In this document: positions 1 to 8,830 of the stretch, piece after piece
Position numbering within the stretch: position 1 is the first letter of the stretch
Layout of the letters: every line of letters begins with the position of its first letter
Assembly (NCBI RefSeq): GCF_002285635.2
Contig: NZ_CP023049.2
Location: 434,001 to 498,000 of the forward strand
Source: Chryseobacterium piperi
Lineage (GTDB): Bacteria; Bacteroidota; Bacteroidia; Flavobacteriales; Weeksellaceae
Direction: 5' to 3'
Length of the DNA stretch: 64,000 nucleotides
Position numbers and translations under genes: made by a program
The notes under the pieces: model-generated
Databases searched by the model: none
Told to the model about the DNA's origin: nothing
Seen by the model: the letters and a program-made list of their open reading frames with translations, nothing else

Positions 1-2677
1 TTGTCTGCAAAATTGGGTATAACATCAATGGTGTTACCTGTTCTCAAAACTTTTTGATAAATAGGATTGGTAAAAGAAGGGCTCTGAGAAATAAGCATAT
101 AATAGCTTTCTCCTGCGGCAAGTGCCGGAATGCTGGTCGCATCAAAACGAAGATTGATACATCCTACTTTATTCGTGTCTGTTGCTTTCCATCGGGTAGC
201 AAGTGAGTTGTTGAATTGAGTACCGTCAGCGGCAGTGATTGTGCTACCGGTAAAAGTCTGTGCTCCATTATTGGATGCAAAAATAAGGTATTGACCATCA
301 GTCAGCTGATTAGCATGGGTGTCATTCTGGTTGATGAAATTATTATCTGTAGATGCCGTAATAATGTTAGTAGCCTGTCCACCATCGTTGTTGATGGACT
401 TTGAAATTCGTTGGTCTAATCCTCCGCGGACATCTTTTGCTACTCCAAAAATATCGTATTGATATGTTCCGTCAGCTGTGAAAACAGGATTTCCTGTACT
501 GTTACGGTAGTTGGTATCTGTTGCCAGATCTGTCAATGTTGTTCCGTATTTTATAGCGAGGTAACTTTCTACCTGTCGACGCTCTGTTCCCGTTAAAGCA
601 AACCCAAACGCAAGGTGCTCCGCAATCTGTGCAGTAACCCCTACATCATTACCTGGCATACTCGACTGGTTATTGGCTCCATATACAAATCCTCCCTGTC
701 CAATATATACGGTTTGTCCTGTAAGGTTCGTTCCAATTCCGCTACCGTTTAATCTGTGTTGTACGGTACTGTTAGTAGCGCTAAGGCTCACATTGGAAAT
801 GTTGGAAAGTGTAGTGCTTAAAGCTGGATTGAGTACTGTATTGGTAGCATTATTACTGGTTGGAGTATTTCCTCTGGATAGGTAATTTGCCTGTGTTGAT
901 GTATTCCAATCATAGATTGCAGCTCCGGCAGCAGAATTTTTTAAGTCAAAATTAACTCCGAAGAAGCGGTTATTCGCTGTCCATACGTTATCTTTTATCA
1001 CATAAAACATCTCTAATTCTGAAGTGGATCCTTCAAAAGGTGCCACCCCTTCATTTCCTATTGCCTGATTTGTATTGGTAAAATCAATATATGGGTTAAA
1101 GTTAAAGGTAGCAGCAGTTGCAGCATTACTTACCGGAACATAATTAGGTTTTGTGCTTACATCGGCAACCTGTGAGGTTTTGATTCCGAACATCTGATCT
1201 ACCCACTGATTCACTGTTCCCGAAGCAGCAGTAACATCTTTATCTGCTCTGTTCCAGAAATTTCCAAGTACTCCTCCCGGGCCTACCGGAGTTCCTGCAA
1301 TGGTAAAATAAAAAGTACCATTAGAAGTAAAACCATTGAATGCGTTAGATGCCACTCTGTATGGTTCATTCACATAGTCTTCTCCGTCTACAGTATTAGT
1401 ATTGGTTCCGATAGGGATAAAGTGGGTATTACTTGAAAAATCACTGGTCGTACTCATGACCAGGTATATAGGTTTGCCACTCAGCGTAAAACTGTTGATC
1501 AAACCTTTAAGAATGTTGAAATATACATCATCATTTCCATTGATATTATAATTGCTGGTCTGTGCTTTCCAAACTTTGGAAAATCGATGCGTCACAGATG
1601 AGAAACCAGCATTGGTATAGGGGGTGAATCCAACGGTACCATTGGTACCCCAGGTAAGAAATTCCTGGTCGTTATCAAACGAGTTATTTGCTGCATGAGT
1701 AGGGTTATCCTGAGAAGCAGGATTACCTAAACTTATTAGCATTTCGTTGGTATTATTGATACTTTTAGACTGAACTTGTTTCAAGGCACTGGCATCATCA
1801 CGACCAATTCCAGCAATATTTTTAGAATATCCGGAATTGGAGTTTGCATCCCATATGGTTGTACCTTGGGAACTTACATAACTGTATGGTGTCGTCTGAT
1901 CCAGAGAAGTGGCGTATTTAATGGCCAGATAAGAACGTACTCTTTGGAGTTCAGCGTCAGTTAATACCCGCTCATAAGCAATCACTTCAGACATATTCCC
2001 ATCAGTAACTTCAGGTTGTGAACCTAATACAGAGCCATTAGCAGTTAATGCATATCCGGCAGCAAAAGTTCCTGGCGCAGCCGTAACAAAAGAATTGAGT
2101 CCGTGTTTCATTCCACCGGCAACACCAATTTCCCATGAAACATCAGATAAATAGGTTTTTCCTATATCCAGTTTTTGATTAGGACTGGTTGGTGGATTAT
2201 ATGGATAAAGCTGCATAGCTTTGTTTCCATTAAAACTTGCTGTTAATACTGGGGAGTTAGCTTGTATAAGACCGGCTCCTGTCCCTGTTCCTCCGAATCC
2301 CAAATAATCCCTGTACGTGGTATCAGAGTTTCTATTGACAATGATAAAAAGGTTACCATTCAATCTATTGGCAGTAAAGGGCTTACCTGAAGGAACTACC
2401 ATAAACCTTGCATCCGCTCCCGTAGTTCCGAAACTTACCACAGGGTTAAAATTATACCTTGCAGTAGCGGGCTGTAAAAAGGGTTGTCGTGAAGCATTGG
2501 TTTGTGTGTAGTTGTTGCCGGCAGCAGATTGATCATTCCATTGGGAAGAAGTAAAGCCGTTATCTGCTTTCAGCCAAATCCTCAAATCTCCTGATACACC
2601 TCCGGGAGCCTGAGCATAAACGCCCAAAGATCCTATTAATGTAATAATTAAAGAACATCTAAAATTTTTTTTTTCAT
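1..2677 (-). CDS. Large secreted LamG/DUF8202-type surface protein, C-terminus outside the window, start out of frame
   Basis: The minus strand is open from about 2675 to the left edge, roughly 890 residues, with the C-terminus beyond the window. It opens with a signal-peptide-like stretch ending in GVYAQ, then a LamG-like module starting RIWLKADNGF. Further on there are two modules containing the string YLAIKYG(T), at about residues 230-245 and again near residue 700, a pattern of flavobacterial surface proteins (DUF8202-like; I could not run a profile). Such proteins usually end in a type IX secretion sorting domain, which would lie off the edge. The only good ATG (2675-2677) is followed by ten A residues and is out of frame with the body; 8 or 11 A would give MKKNFRCSLIITLIG, a textbook signal peptide. 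No ATG or GTG lies in frame between the upstream stop (2706-2708) and the mature protein; the first in-frame TTG is at 2625-2627. The gene is phase variable, degraded, or affected by an indel error. Confidence 0.75.
2665..2674 (-). repeat. Poly(A)10 tract immediately after the ATG
   Basis: Ten consecutive T on the plus strand give ten A in the coding strand directly after the start codon of the surface protein. The tract sits exactly where a one-base gain or a two-base loss restores the reading frame of the signal peptide, which is the arrangement expected for slipped-strand phase variation. It is also the arrangement expected for a homopolymer sequencing error. Confidence 0.8.
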
Positions 2678-2968
2678 CACTTAGAATTTTACATTTTATG
2701 CGAAACTAAAATGATGCCAATGACTGATTATCTTGACGTTGGAGAGAGAAATGACGTTATGCTTTTTGTGGAGTTATTCTTATATTTATGTAGATTTTTA
2801 ATGTGATTTTACTGTTTTATTGTTACTTTGATAATCAAATATGGAATGTTTTGTTAAAAAAAATAAAATAAAAAAATTATTATTATTTTTTTTATCTTAG
2901 TATAAGTAGTTAATTAATAAATAAAATTCTCGTATTTATGGAAATTGATTTATAATTTAATTTTGTTG

Positions 2969-4702
2969 TTATTGTTTTACTTCAAAATAATTAAGGTTAA
3001 TACCTTCATTTTCAAAAACAAATCTAATCTTATTGTCTCCTTTTTGTAATTTAATTCCTTTCACAGAAATTGTTTTCCAGTTTTCTTTTCCTCCCGTAGA
3101 AGATAGAGAAACGGTTACTAGTTGTTGACCTGAGGCATTCTCAATTCTTATTTTAGAGTCTGCAACACTGGAGTACCTTATATCAAAAACATAGCTTTTA
3201 TCAGCTTTACTATGAATAGTGTATTGAATCCATTCTCCTTTTTCGGTTTTTCCTACATAATAATGGTTGGTAACTGTATCATTACAAGTATAGATATCAA
3301 CTCCGTCATTTCTTAGTTGGTGGCCGGCATTCCACTCAGATCTTTTGGCCGGATCACTTACCCATAGATTGATAAAGTCCTTATCCATATATGCAGAACC
3401 CATTCTTCCCAAATCATAATCTGTGGCGAAAATCCTTCCCGGAACCTGATGATTTTTGAACGGCTTTGTTGAAGCATCGGTTACTTGTCTGAACATGGCA
3501 TCAATCACGTCATTTTTTATTTCAGTATTACTAAATTTATAATGGTCGGCAATTTTCATTAAAGCTTTTGTTGCGAATTCTTTAGACGGTTTTTTACCCC
3601 CGTTTTTCCAATAATCTAGTAACTGTTGGTACTCAGGTGTGATTTTTACATTGGCAATTCCAGCTGTATTATCAATTTTTTTCATGGGCCAGAACGCATA
3701 CCCGATATTATGTTTATCCATGAGTTGGATCAGTTCTGTAAACCATACATTGGAGTTTTCTCCAGTCTCTCCCAGCCAGATAGGAATATTATGCTTCTCT
3801 CTTAAATCCAGTATTCCCTTTATGGTAGCATCATCATTATTGTTCCAATATTTATGGAAACTAAAAACGATATTCTTATCCCAGATTGGTATTAAGCCAT
3901 TATAATTATTTCCCCAGCCATTTCCTTCAAGAATGATGATGTGCTTTTTGTCAACCTCACGAATGGCTTCCGTAATCTCTTTTTGCAGTTTCCAAAGTGG
4001 AGCGTTGGACATTTCGTCCGTTCCGTTTGGATTTTTTCCGGTAAAATTAATATTAGGCTCGTTAATAAGATCATATCCTCCGATCCAGGGTTCATCCTTA
4101 TATCGTTCTGCCAGCTTTTTCCATAGAGCAATAGTCTTTTTTTGATTATCTTCATTCTCCCATAGGGAAGGTTTTGATTGATCATTATCAGAAATGTTTA
4201 CATCATTTCCCTGTCCTCCCGGAGCAGCATGAAGGTCTAATATCAGATATATTTTATTGTCTGCACACCATTTCAATAAGTCATCCGTCATTTTAAAGCC
4301 TTCTTCCAGCCAGGTGTCTTGACCCTTTACCGGTTCTTTTTCAATAGGTAATGTATGCAAATTGTAATGCATAGGAAGCCTGATGGAATTGAAGCCTGAT
4401 TGTGCCAAGAAGTCAATATCCTGTTTTGTGATTCCATTTTTCAAATAAGCCTTATAGAATTCATTCATCCCGTTTTCACCAATCAATTCTGCAATTTTTT
4501 CTTTGATTTTATATTGTGGGCCGGCAAAATCTGCTGTTTTTAGCATATATCCCTCCTGTAGCATCCATCCGCCTAAACCAAGACCTTTAAGCTGAATATT
4601 TTCACCTTTATCATTAACGATTTTCTGACCGTCTGTTCTTAATAATTGTGATGTCCCAAATTGAGACAATAAAAGTGCGGATAATAGGATGGTTCTTTTC
4701 AT
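2969..4702 (-). CDS. Secreted glycoside hydrolase family 5 with C-terminal CBM6-like domain
   Basis: The 577-residue protein begins with a Sec signal peptide (MKRTILLSALLLSQFGTSQ). The GH5 (beta/alpha)8 domain spans about residues 25-370 and opens with GLGLGGWM. The acid/base glutamate is E215 in DLINEPN and the nucleophile is E312 in WLGETGE. Other family marks are LPMHYN and LDLHAAPGG. Residues from about 410 to the end read as a CBM6-like beta-sandwich (EWIQYTI, NYFEV). The enzyme should hydrolyse a beta-linked glucan or mannan outside the cytoplasm; the exact substrate cannot be read from sequence. It is transcribed alone, with an AT-rich region of about 290 bases separating it from the surface-protein gene in the same orientation. 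No T9SS sorting domain is seen at the C-terminus. Confidence 0.88.
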   Translation of the reverse strand: MKRTILLSALLLSQFGTSQLLRTDGQKIVNDKGENIQLKGLGLGGWMLQEGYMLKTADFAGPQYKIKEKIAELIGENGMNEFYKAYLKNGITKQDIDFLAQSGFNSIRLPMHYNLHTLPIEKEPVKGQDTWLEEGFKMTDDLLKWCADNKIYLILDLHAAPGGQGNDVNISDNDQSKPSLWENEDNQKKTIALWKKLAERYKDEPWIGGYDLINEPNINFTGKNPNGTDEMSNAPLWKLQKEITEAIREVDKKHIIILEGNGWGNNYNGLIPIWDKNIVFSFHKYWNNNDDATIKGILDLREKHNIPIWLGETGENSNVWFTELIQLMDKHNIGYAFWPMKKIDNTAGIANVKITPEYQQLLDYWKNGGKKPSKEFATKALMKIADHYKFSNTEIKNDVIDAMFRQVTDASTKPFKNHQVPGRIFATDYDLGRMGSAYMDKDFINLWVSDPAKRSEWNAGHQLRNDGVDIYTCNDTVTNHYYVGKTEKGEWIQYTIHSKADKSYVFDIRYSSVADSKIRIENASGQQLVTVSLSSTGGKENWKTISVKGIKLQKGDNKIRFVFENEGINLNYFEVKQ

Positions 4703-4794
4703 AGTTTTGATTTTATAAAATTATGGGATAATGATTAGAATCGATTCTTCTTTTAATAATCACAAATATATTTAAAAATTATTGAATTAAATTA

Positions 4795-4832
4795 AAATTC
4801 CTCTTTAAATAGATGAAGTATTTAAAGAGGAA
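4795..4832 (-). terminator. Terminator hairpin of the Gfo/Idh gene
   Basis: A perfect 14-bp inverted repeat (TTCCTCTTTAAATA at 4798-4811 and its complement at 4819-4832) has a 7-nt loop. On the minus strand it is followed by a T-rich run, about 100 bases downstream of the stop codon of the 4930-5892 gene. Confidence 0.6.
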
Positions 4833-4929
4833 ATGTGTTTTAGATTTAAATTCTTAGCCCTTGAGACTATTGATTTGGGTTGATACTAAAATCCACTAAA
4901 TCTAATCTATTAGTACGAGTCGATATTAA

Positions 4930-5892
4930 TTAGCTGATCAGTTTCATGATTTCCAAAGCTACTTTCAAGGCTTCGGTTCCATCTTCTAATGATACTTCTA
5001 CATTTTTATTTTCTGTGATAGAATCAGCAAAAGAATTCAGCTCGTCTAAAATTGCATTATTAGGCTGGATATTTGGATATTCAAATAAAATCTGATTCTT
5101 TTCTCCCTCAGCATTTTCAATGATCATATCAAATGGAGTAGGAGTTTCAGGAGCATCTTTCATGCGGATAACTTCTGCTTTTTTCTCTAAAAAGTCAACT
5201 GATATATAAGCGTCTTTCTGGAAGAAGCGACTTTTACGCATAGCTTTCATGGAGATTCTTGAAGTAGTAAGATTGGCAACACAGCCATTTTCAAATTCTA
5301 TCCTTGCATTAGCAATATCCGGAGTTTTACTTACGACACACACACCACTGGCATGAATATTTTTTACCTTAGACTTAACCATGCTCAATAAAATGTCCAG
5401 ATCATGAATCATTAAATCCAGAACTACAGAAACATCCGTACCACGGGGGTTGAACTCAGCCAGTCTGTGGATTTCGATAAACATTGGATTTTTGATATAT
5501 TCCTTGGTAGCCATGAAAGCCGGATTATATCTTTCAACATGTCCTACCTGAGCTTTTATTCCATTTTCTTGACATTTATGAAGGATTTCTTCAGCTTGCT
5601 CCAAAGTCTGTGTAACCGGTTTTTCAATGAAAAAATGAAGCCCTTTTTCAATAGCTTTTAAAGCATAATCATAATGATAAACTGTGGGAGTTACAATATC
5701 CAGCATATCGATCTGGTCCAATAGTTCATCAAAATTTTCAAAATATTTATATCCGAATTCGGCTTCTAATTTTTTTCCGTTTTCTACATCTTTATCATGG
5801 AATCCTACAAAGTCATATCTATCTGATTGATTGAGAAGTCTTAAGTGTATTTTTCCTAAATGTCCGGCACCTACCAAACCTGCTTTCAACAT
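4930..5892 (-). CDS. Gfo/Idh/MocA family NAD(P)-dependent oxidoreductase
   Basis: The 320-residue protein starts with a Rossmann fold (LVGAGHLGKIH, residues 6-16) and carries the family motif EKPV around residue 90 (FFIEKPVTQ), where the lysine contributes to catalysis. The second domain contains HVERYNPAF and a conserved DLMIHDLDIL segment. Members oxidise or reduce sugars, inositols or related compounds with NAD(P). Close flavobacterial relatives are usually single-gene units without an assigned substrate, and the context here (a glycanase on one side, divergent pcm on the other) does not define one. The length is normal and the ORF intact. Confidence 0.88.
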   Translation of the reverse strand: MLKAGLVGAGHLGKIHLRLLNQSDRYDFVGFHDKDVENGKKLEAEFGYKYFENFDELLDQIDMLDIVTPTVYHYDYALKAIEKGLHFFIEKPVTQTLEQAEEILHKCQENGIKAQVGHVERYNPAFMATKEYIKNPMFIEIHRLAEFNPRGTDVSVVLDLMIHDLDILLSMVKSKVKNIHASGVCVVSKTPDIANARIEFENGCVANLTTSRISMKAMRKSRFFQKDAYISVDFLEKKAEVIRMKDAPETPTPFDMIIENAEGEKNQILFEYPNIQPNNAILDELNSFADSITENKNVEVSLEDGTEALKVALEIMKLIS

Positions 5893-6006
5893 AGCTTTTT
5901 TAATTTTTGTAAAGATATAAATTAGGTACGATATTTCAGATATAAAGACTTTTGACTTTAATCAGCAAAAATTGCGATGGTTTCCCTAAATCTAAAATCT
6001 AATTCT

Positions 6007-6014
6007 TATTTTTG
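6007..6014 (+). promoter_or_regulatory. Bacteroidota -7 box of pcm
   Basis: TATTTTTG matches TAnnTTTG and lies 43 bases before the pcm start codon in the divergent intergenic region with the Gfo/Idh gene. Confidence 0.5.
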
Positions 6015-6056
6015 TGAGAAACTAGTACCCGCTATCTAATAACTAACTATTATCTA

Positions 6057-6710
6057 ATGACGCAAGATTCGTTTGTACATAAAGGAAAAAGAAAAATTTT
6101 AGTTGAGTATCTTCAACAAAGAATTGGGATTACGGATAAAAATGTACTTTCGGCAATGAATGAAGTTCCGAGACATCTTTTTATTGAAAGTATTTTTGAA
6201 GACTTTGCCTATGAAGACCGTGCCTTTCCAATTTTGGCACACCAGACCATTTCGCATCCTTCTACGGTTGCCGAACAATCAGAGCTATTACAGGTGATAC
6301 CTGGAGAAAAGGTACTGGAAATTGGTACCGGCTGTGGATATCAGACTGCTGTTCTGTTAGCAATGAAAGCTTTGGTGTATACAGTAGAAAGACAAAAAGA
6401 TTTATTTGATTTCTCTAAGAAAAAATTACGGGAGCTGCATCTTTTTCCAAAATTTCAGAGTTTTGGTGATGGCTTTGCTGGACTTCCTACCTTTGCTCCT
6501 TTTGATAAAATTATTGTGACTTGTGGGGCTTCTGTACTGCCTACCGAGCTATTAAAACAATTAAAAGTAGGTGGGAAAATGGTTATTCCATTGGGACCCA
6601 CTGACGAGCAGGTTTTATACCGTTTTACAAAAATTTCTCCTACCGAAATAGAAAAAGAAGAGTTTGGTGCGTATAAATTTGTTCCGATGCTCAACAATAC
6701 CAATACCTAA
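6057..6710 (+). CDS. pcm: Protein-L-isoaspartate O-methyltransferase
   Basis: The 217-residue cytoplasmic enzyme methylates L-isoaspartyl residues with S-adenosylmethionine and so starts repair of aged proteins. The SAM-binding motif is VLEIGTGCGYQTAVL. The family block around the substrate site is present as EVPRHLFIE and QTISHPSTVAEQSELL; the post-I region (VYTVERQ) and the PCMT-type DKIIVTCGA are also there. The start ATG at 6057 follows a good -7 box. Length and motifs are normal for the family. Confidence 0.95.
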   Translation: MTQDSFVHKGKRKILVEYLQQRIGITDKNVLSAMNEVPRHLFIESIFEDFAYEDRAFPILAHQTISHPSTVAEQSELLQVIPGEKVLEIGTGCGYQTAVLLAMKALVYTVERQKDLFDFSKKKLRELHLFPKFQSFGDGFAGLPTFAPFDKIIVTCGASVLPTELLKQLKVGGKMVIPLGPTDEQVLYRFTKISPTEIEKEEFGAYKFVPMLNNTNT

Positions 6711-6838
6711 ATACCCATTATACCTGACACATCAGATTGTAGCGAGAATAGGAAAAATCCAATCTGAAGATTTGTAATCGTCTTTGTGAAACTGATCAGG
6801 TTAAAATAATTTTTTAGCGAAGGGAGTTGAAAATAATT

Positions 6839-6862
6839 GCTTTATAAAACCTTTTATAAAGC
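6839..6862. repeat. 11-bp inverted repeat between pcm and the 87-aa gene
   Basis: GCTTTATAAAA at 6839-6849 is repeated in inverted form at 6852-6862 with a 2-bp spacer. There is no T run after it, so it is more likely an operator or a simple palindrome than a terminator. It lies about 100 bases upstream of the next gene. Confidence 0.4.
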
Positions 6863-6960
6863 TTTCCTGCTTTATTCCGATAGTTTATAATCGATTCATA
6901 TGATTTTTCGGAATGAAAATTGGAGCATTTTTATTACCTAATCACTTAAATCTTATTATT

Positions 6961-7224
6961 ATGGACACCAACAGATTTAAATCTTCACACGATTTTAGTA
7001 ATCTTCAGAAAAACTTGCATAATAATCCAGGCTATAGTGTAGAAAGCTATTCTCAGCAGGTCAAGGATTATATGAACGATATGAAAAGCAAGAATAAGGA
7101 AGCAACCAAACAGGACTTTATGAGCCAGGCTCAAAAATCAGCAAAGGATGTTTGGGAAGACATGCAGGATATGGCTTCTAAAGCTTGGGACGAAAACAAT
7201 GAGCAATCCAGCAAACAGAAATAA
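6961..7224 (+). CDS. Small hydrophilic protein of unknown function (87 aa)
   Basis: I chose the ATG at 6961 (MDTNRFKSSHDF) over the in-frame ATG at 6913, because the extra 16 residues are hydrophobic and unlike the rest. The protein is charged and predicted helical, with SYSQQVKDYMNDMKSKNKE and an amphipathic QKSAKDVWEDMQDMASKAW segment, no signal peptide, no membrane segment and no cysteine. The composition resembles small stress-induced helical proteins of the YtxH/CsbD kind, but I cannot assign it to a family. It is a single-gene unit closed by a strong terminator. Confidence 0.7.
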   Translation: MDTNRFKSSHDFSNLQKNLHNNPGYSVESYSQQVKDYMNDMKSKNKEATKQDFMSQAQKSAKDVWEDMQDMASKAWDENNEQSSKQK

Positions 7225-7242
7225 TTTTAAATACTAAAGTTA

Positions 7243-7280
7243 AAAACCTCACCTGTGTTATGAGTGAGGTTTTTTATTTT
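7243..7280 (+). terminator. Rho-independent terminator
   Basis: Stem AAAACCTCAC / GTGAGGTTTT with an 11-nt loop, followed by a T-rich tail, 18 bases after the stop codon of the 87-aa gene. Confidence 0.85.
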
Positions 7281-7303
7281 TAAATACATAAAAAGGAAAA
7301 ATA

Positions 7304-8281
7304 ATGAAGGTTTTTATCAATAAAAGAATTCCTGAAACAGGAATCAAAATGCTTGAAGATGCAGGTTTGGAGATTATCATTCCTGAAAATGGCAATTTAT
7401 CTCAGGAAGAATGGTTGAGCTATTGTAAAAATACAGACACTATTTTGAATGTGGGAAATCATACATTCGACCATGATTTTTTTGATGAATGTCCGAATGT
7501 CAAAGCCGTTGCTTTATATTCCGTAGGGTTTGATCATGTGGATATTAAGGCAGCTAATCAAAAAGGGGTGCCGATAGGAAATACACCGGATGTTTTGAGT
7601 AATGCTACTTCTGATGTAGCTTTTTTACTGATGCAGTCGGTAGCAAGACGGGCAAGTTATAATTTTCAGAAAGTAAAAGAAGGAAATTGGGGAGACTTTG
7701 ATCCATTGCACGCATTAGGCCAAGAATTGTATGGTAAAACATTAGGTATTTTTGGATTAGGAAGGATCGGATTTGAAATGGCTAAAAAATCTCAGAAAGC
7801 TTTTGATATGAATATTATCTACCATAACAGACATCATAACGAAGAAGCGGAAAGAGAACTTAATGCCCGATATGTTTCTTTTGATGAGTTGATCGAGCAA
7901 TCTGATGTTCTAAGTGTTCATGCTAATTTTATTCCTGAACAAAAAGACCTTTTCAACCGTTCGGTTTTTGAGAAGATGAGACCTGATTCTATTTTTATTA
8001 ATACTGCAAGAGGTGGTTTTCATCATCAGACCGATTTATATGAAGCTCTTGTGTCTAAACAAATCTGGGGTGCGGGTCTGGATGTTACCAATCCTGAGCC
8101 TATGTTTAAAGAGGATCCTATTCTTGGTCTTTCAAATGTCTGTGTATTGCCACACATCGGCTCAGCCACGATAGAAGCCAGAAATGGAATGGCGAAATTA
8201 GCAGCTGAAAATATCATAGCATTTTCAAAAGGTGAAAAAATGGCGAATTGTGTAAATCCTGAAGTATTTTCTAATAATTAA
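7304..8281 (+). CDS. D-isomer-specific 2-hydroxyacid dehydrogenase
   Basis: The 325-residue cytoplasmic enzyme reduces or oxidises 2-hydroxy/2-oxo acids with NAD(P)H, in the glyoxylate/hydroxypyruvate reductase branch. The dinucleotide-binding motif is GLGRIG (151-156). The catalytic triad is visible as R236 (TARGG), E265 (NPEP) and H284 (PHIGSAT). The N-terminal substrate domain carries the conserved LYSVGFDHVD segment. The ATG at 7304 follows directly on the terminator of the preceding gene, so it has its own promoter. The exact substrate cannot be told from sequence. Confidence 0.9.
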   Translation: MKVFINKRIPETGIKMLEDAGLEIIIPENGNLSQEEWLSYCKNTDTILNVGNHTFDHDFFDECPNVKAVALYSVGFDHVDIKAANQKGVPIGNTPDVLSNATSDVAFLLMQSVARRASYNFQKVKEGNWGDFDPLHALGQELYGKTLGIFGLGRIGFEMAKKSQKAFDMNIIYHNRHHNEEAERELNARYVSFDELIEQSDVLSVHANFIPEQKDLFNRSVFEKMRPDSIFINTARGGFHHQTDLYEALVSKQIWGAGLDVTNPEPMFKEDPILGLSNVCVLPHIGSATIEARNGMAKLAAENIIAFSKGEKMANCVNPEVFSNN

Positions 8282-8333
8282 CTAGGACTTGGAATTATTT
8301 TTGTTCTATAGGTAACATCAAATACAAAATATT

Positions 8334-8627
8334 ATGGTACCTGAAGATAACATCAACGAGCAGAATAGAAAATTAAGAGAAATGGATTACAATCCTAATG
8401 AGGATTTGTTTAATAAAGAGAAGCATATTCCTCTCGATGGTGATGGCAATCCCATCCTCAACGAGGAGGATGAAGAATATGAAATGGAGATGGATCTGGA
8501 TGTTCCCGGTTCAGATGAGGATAATGATATGGAGGAAATTGGATCCGAAGATGAAGAAAACAATTATTGGAGTACAAGTGACAATAAAGACGATCATGAA
8601 GAAGAAAATGACGATGTACTCACATAA
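8334..8627 (+). CDS. Very acidic small protein of unknown function (97 aa)
   Basis: The protein is dominated by Asp and Glu, especially after residue 40 (EEDEEYEMEMDLDVPGSDED), with almost no hydrophobic core, so it is probably largely disordered. A short N-terminal part (LREMDYNPNEDLFNKE) looks more ordered. There is no signal peptide or membrane segment. It follows the hydroxyacid dehydrogenase by 52 bases and is closed by a strong terminator, so the two may be co-transcribed. No function can be assigned. Confidence 0.75.
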   Translation: MVPEDNINEQNRKLREMDYNPNEDLFNKEKHIPLDGDGNPILNEEDEEYEMEMDLDVPGSDEDNDMEEIGSEDEENNYWSTSDNKDDHEEENDDVLT

Positions 8628-8649
8628 AGAAATATTATAGAGCATATAT

Positions 8650-8680
8650 AAATCCTTACTCGATCGAGTAAGGATTTTTT
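8650..8680 (+). terminator. Rho-independent terminator
   Basis: Perfect palindromic stem AAATCCTTACTCG / CGAGTAAGGATTT followed by a T run, 23 bases after the acidic-protein gene. Confidence 0.9.
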
Positions 8681-8830
8681 GTTTGTAATAATTATATGAT
8701 ATGATCGCAATATTCTAGGGATAAAACTCCTCTCCACATAAAGGCAATTTTTTACGTTTTCTTTGCTTTATATTTTCTAATTTGAATATCTTTAAAACTT
8801 TGAATTTTTAAATGTAGACTTAATATAACT

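Noticed and set aside
1-2677. Short plus-strand ORFs in the first 2.7 kb as genes
   Set aside because: They are shadows of the minus-strand surface protein, whose frame is continuous and has clear protein features.
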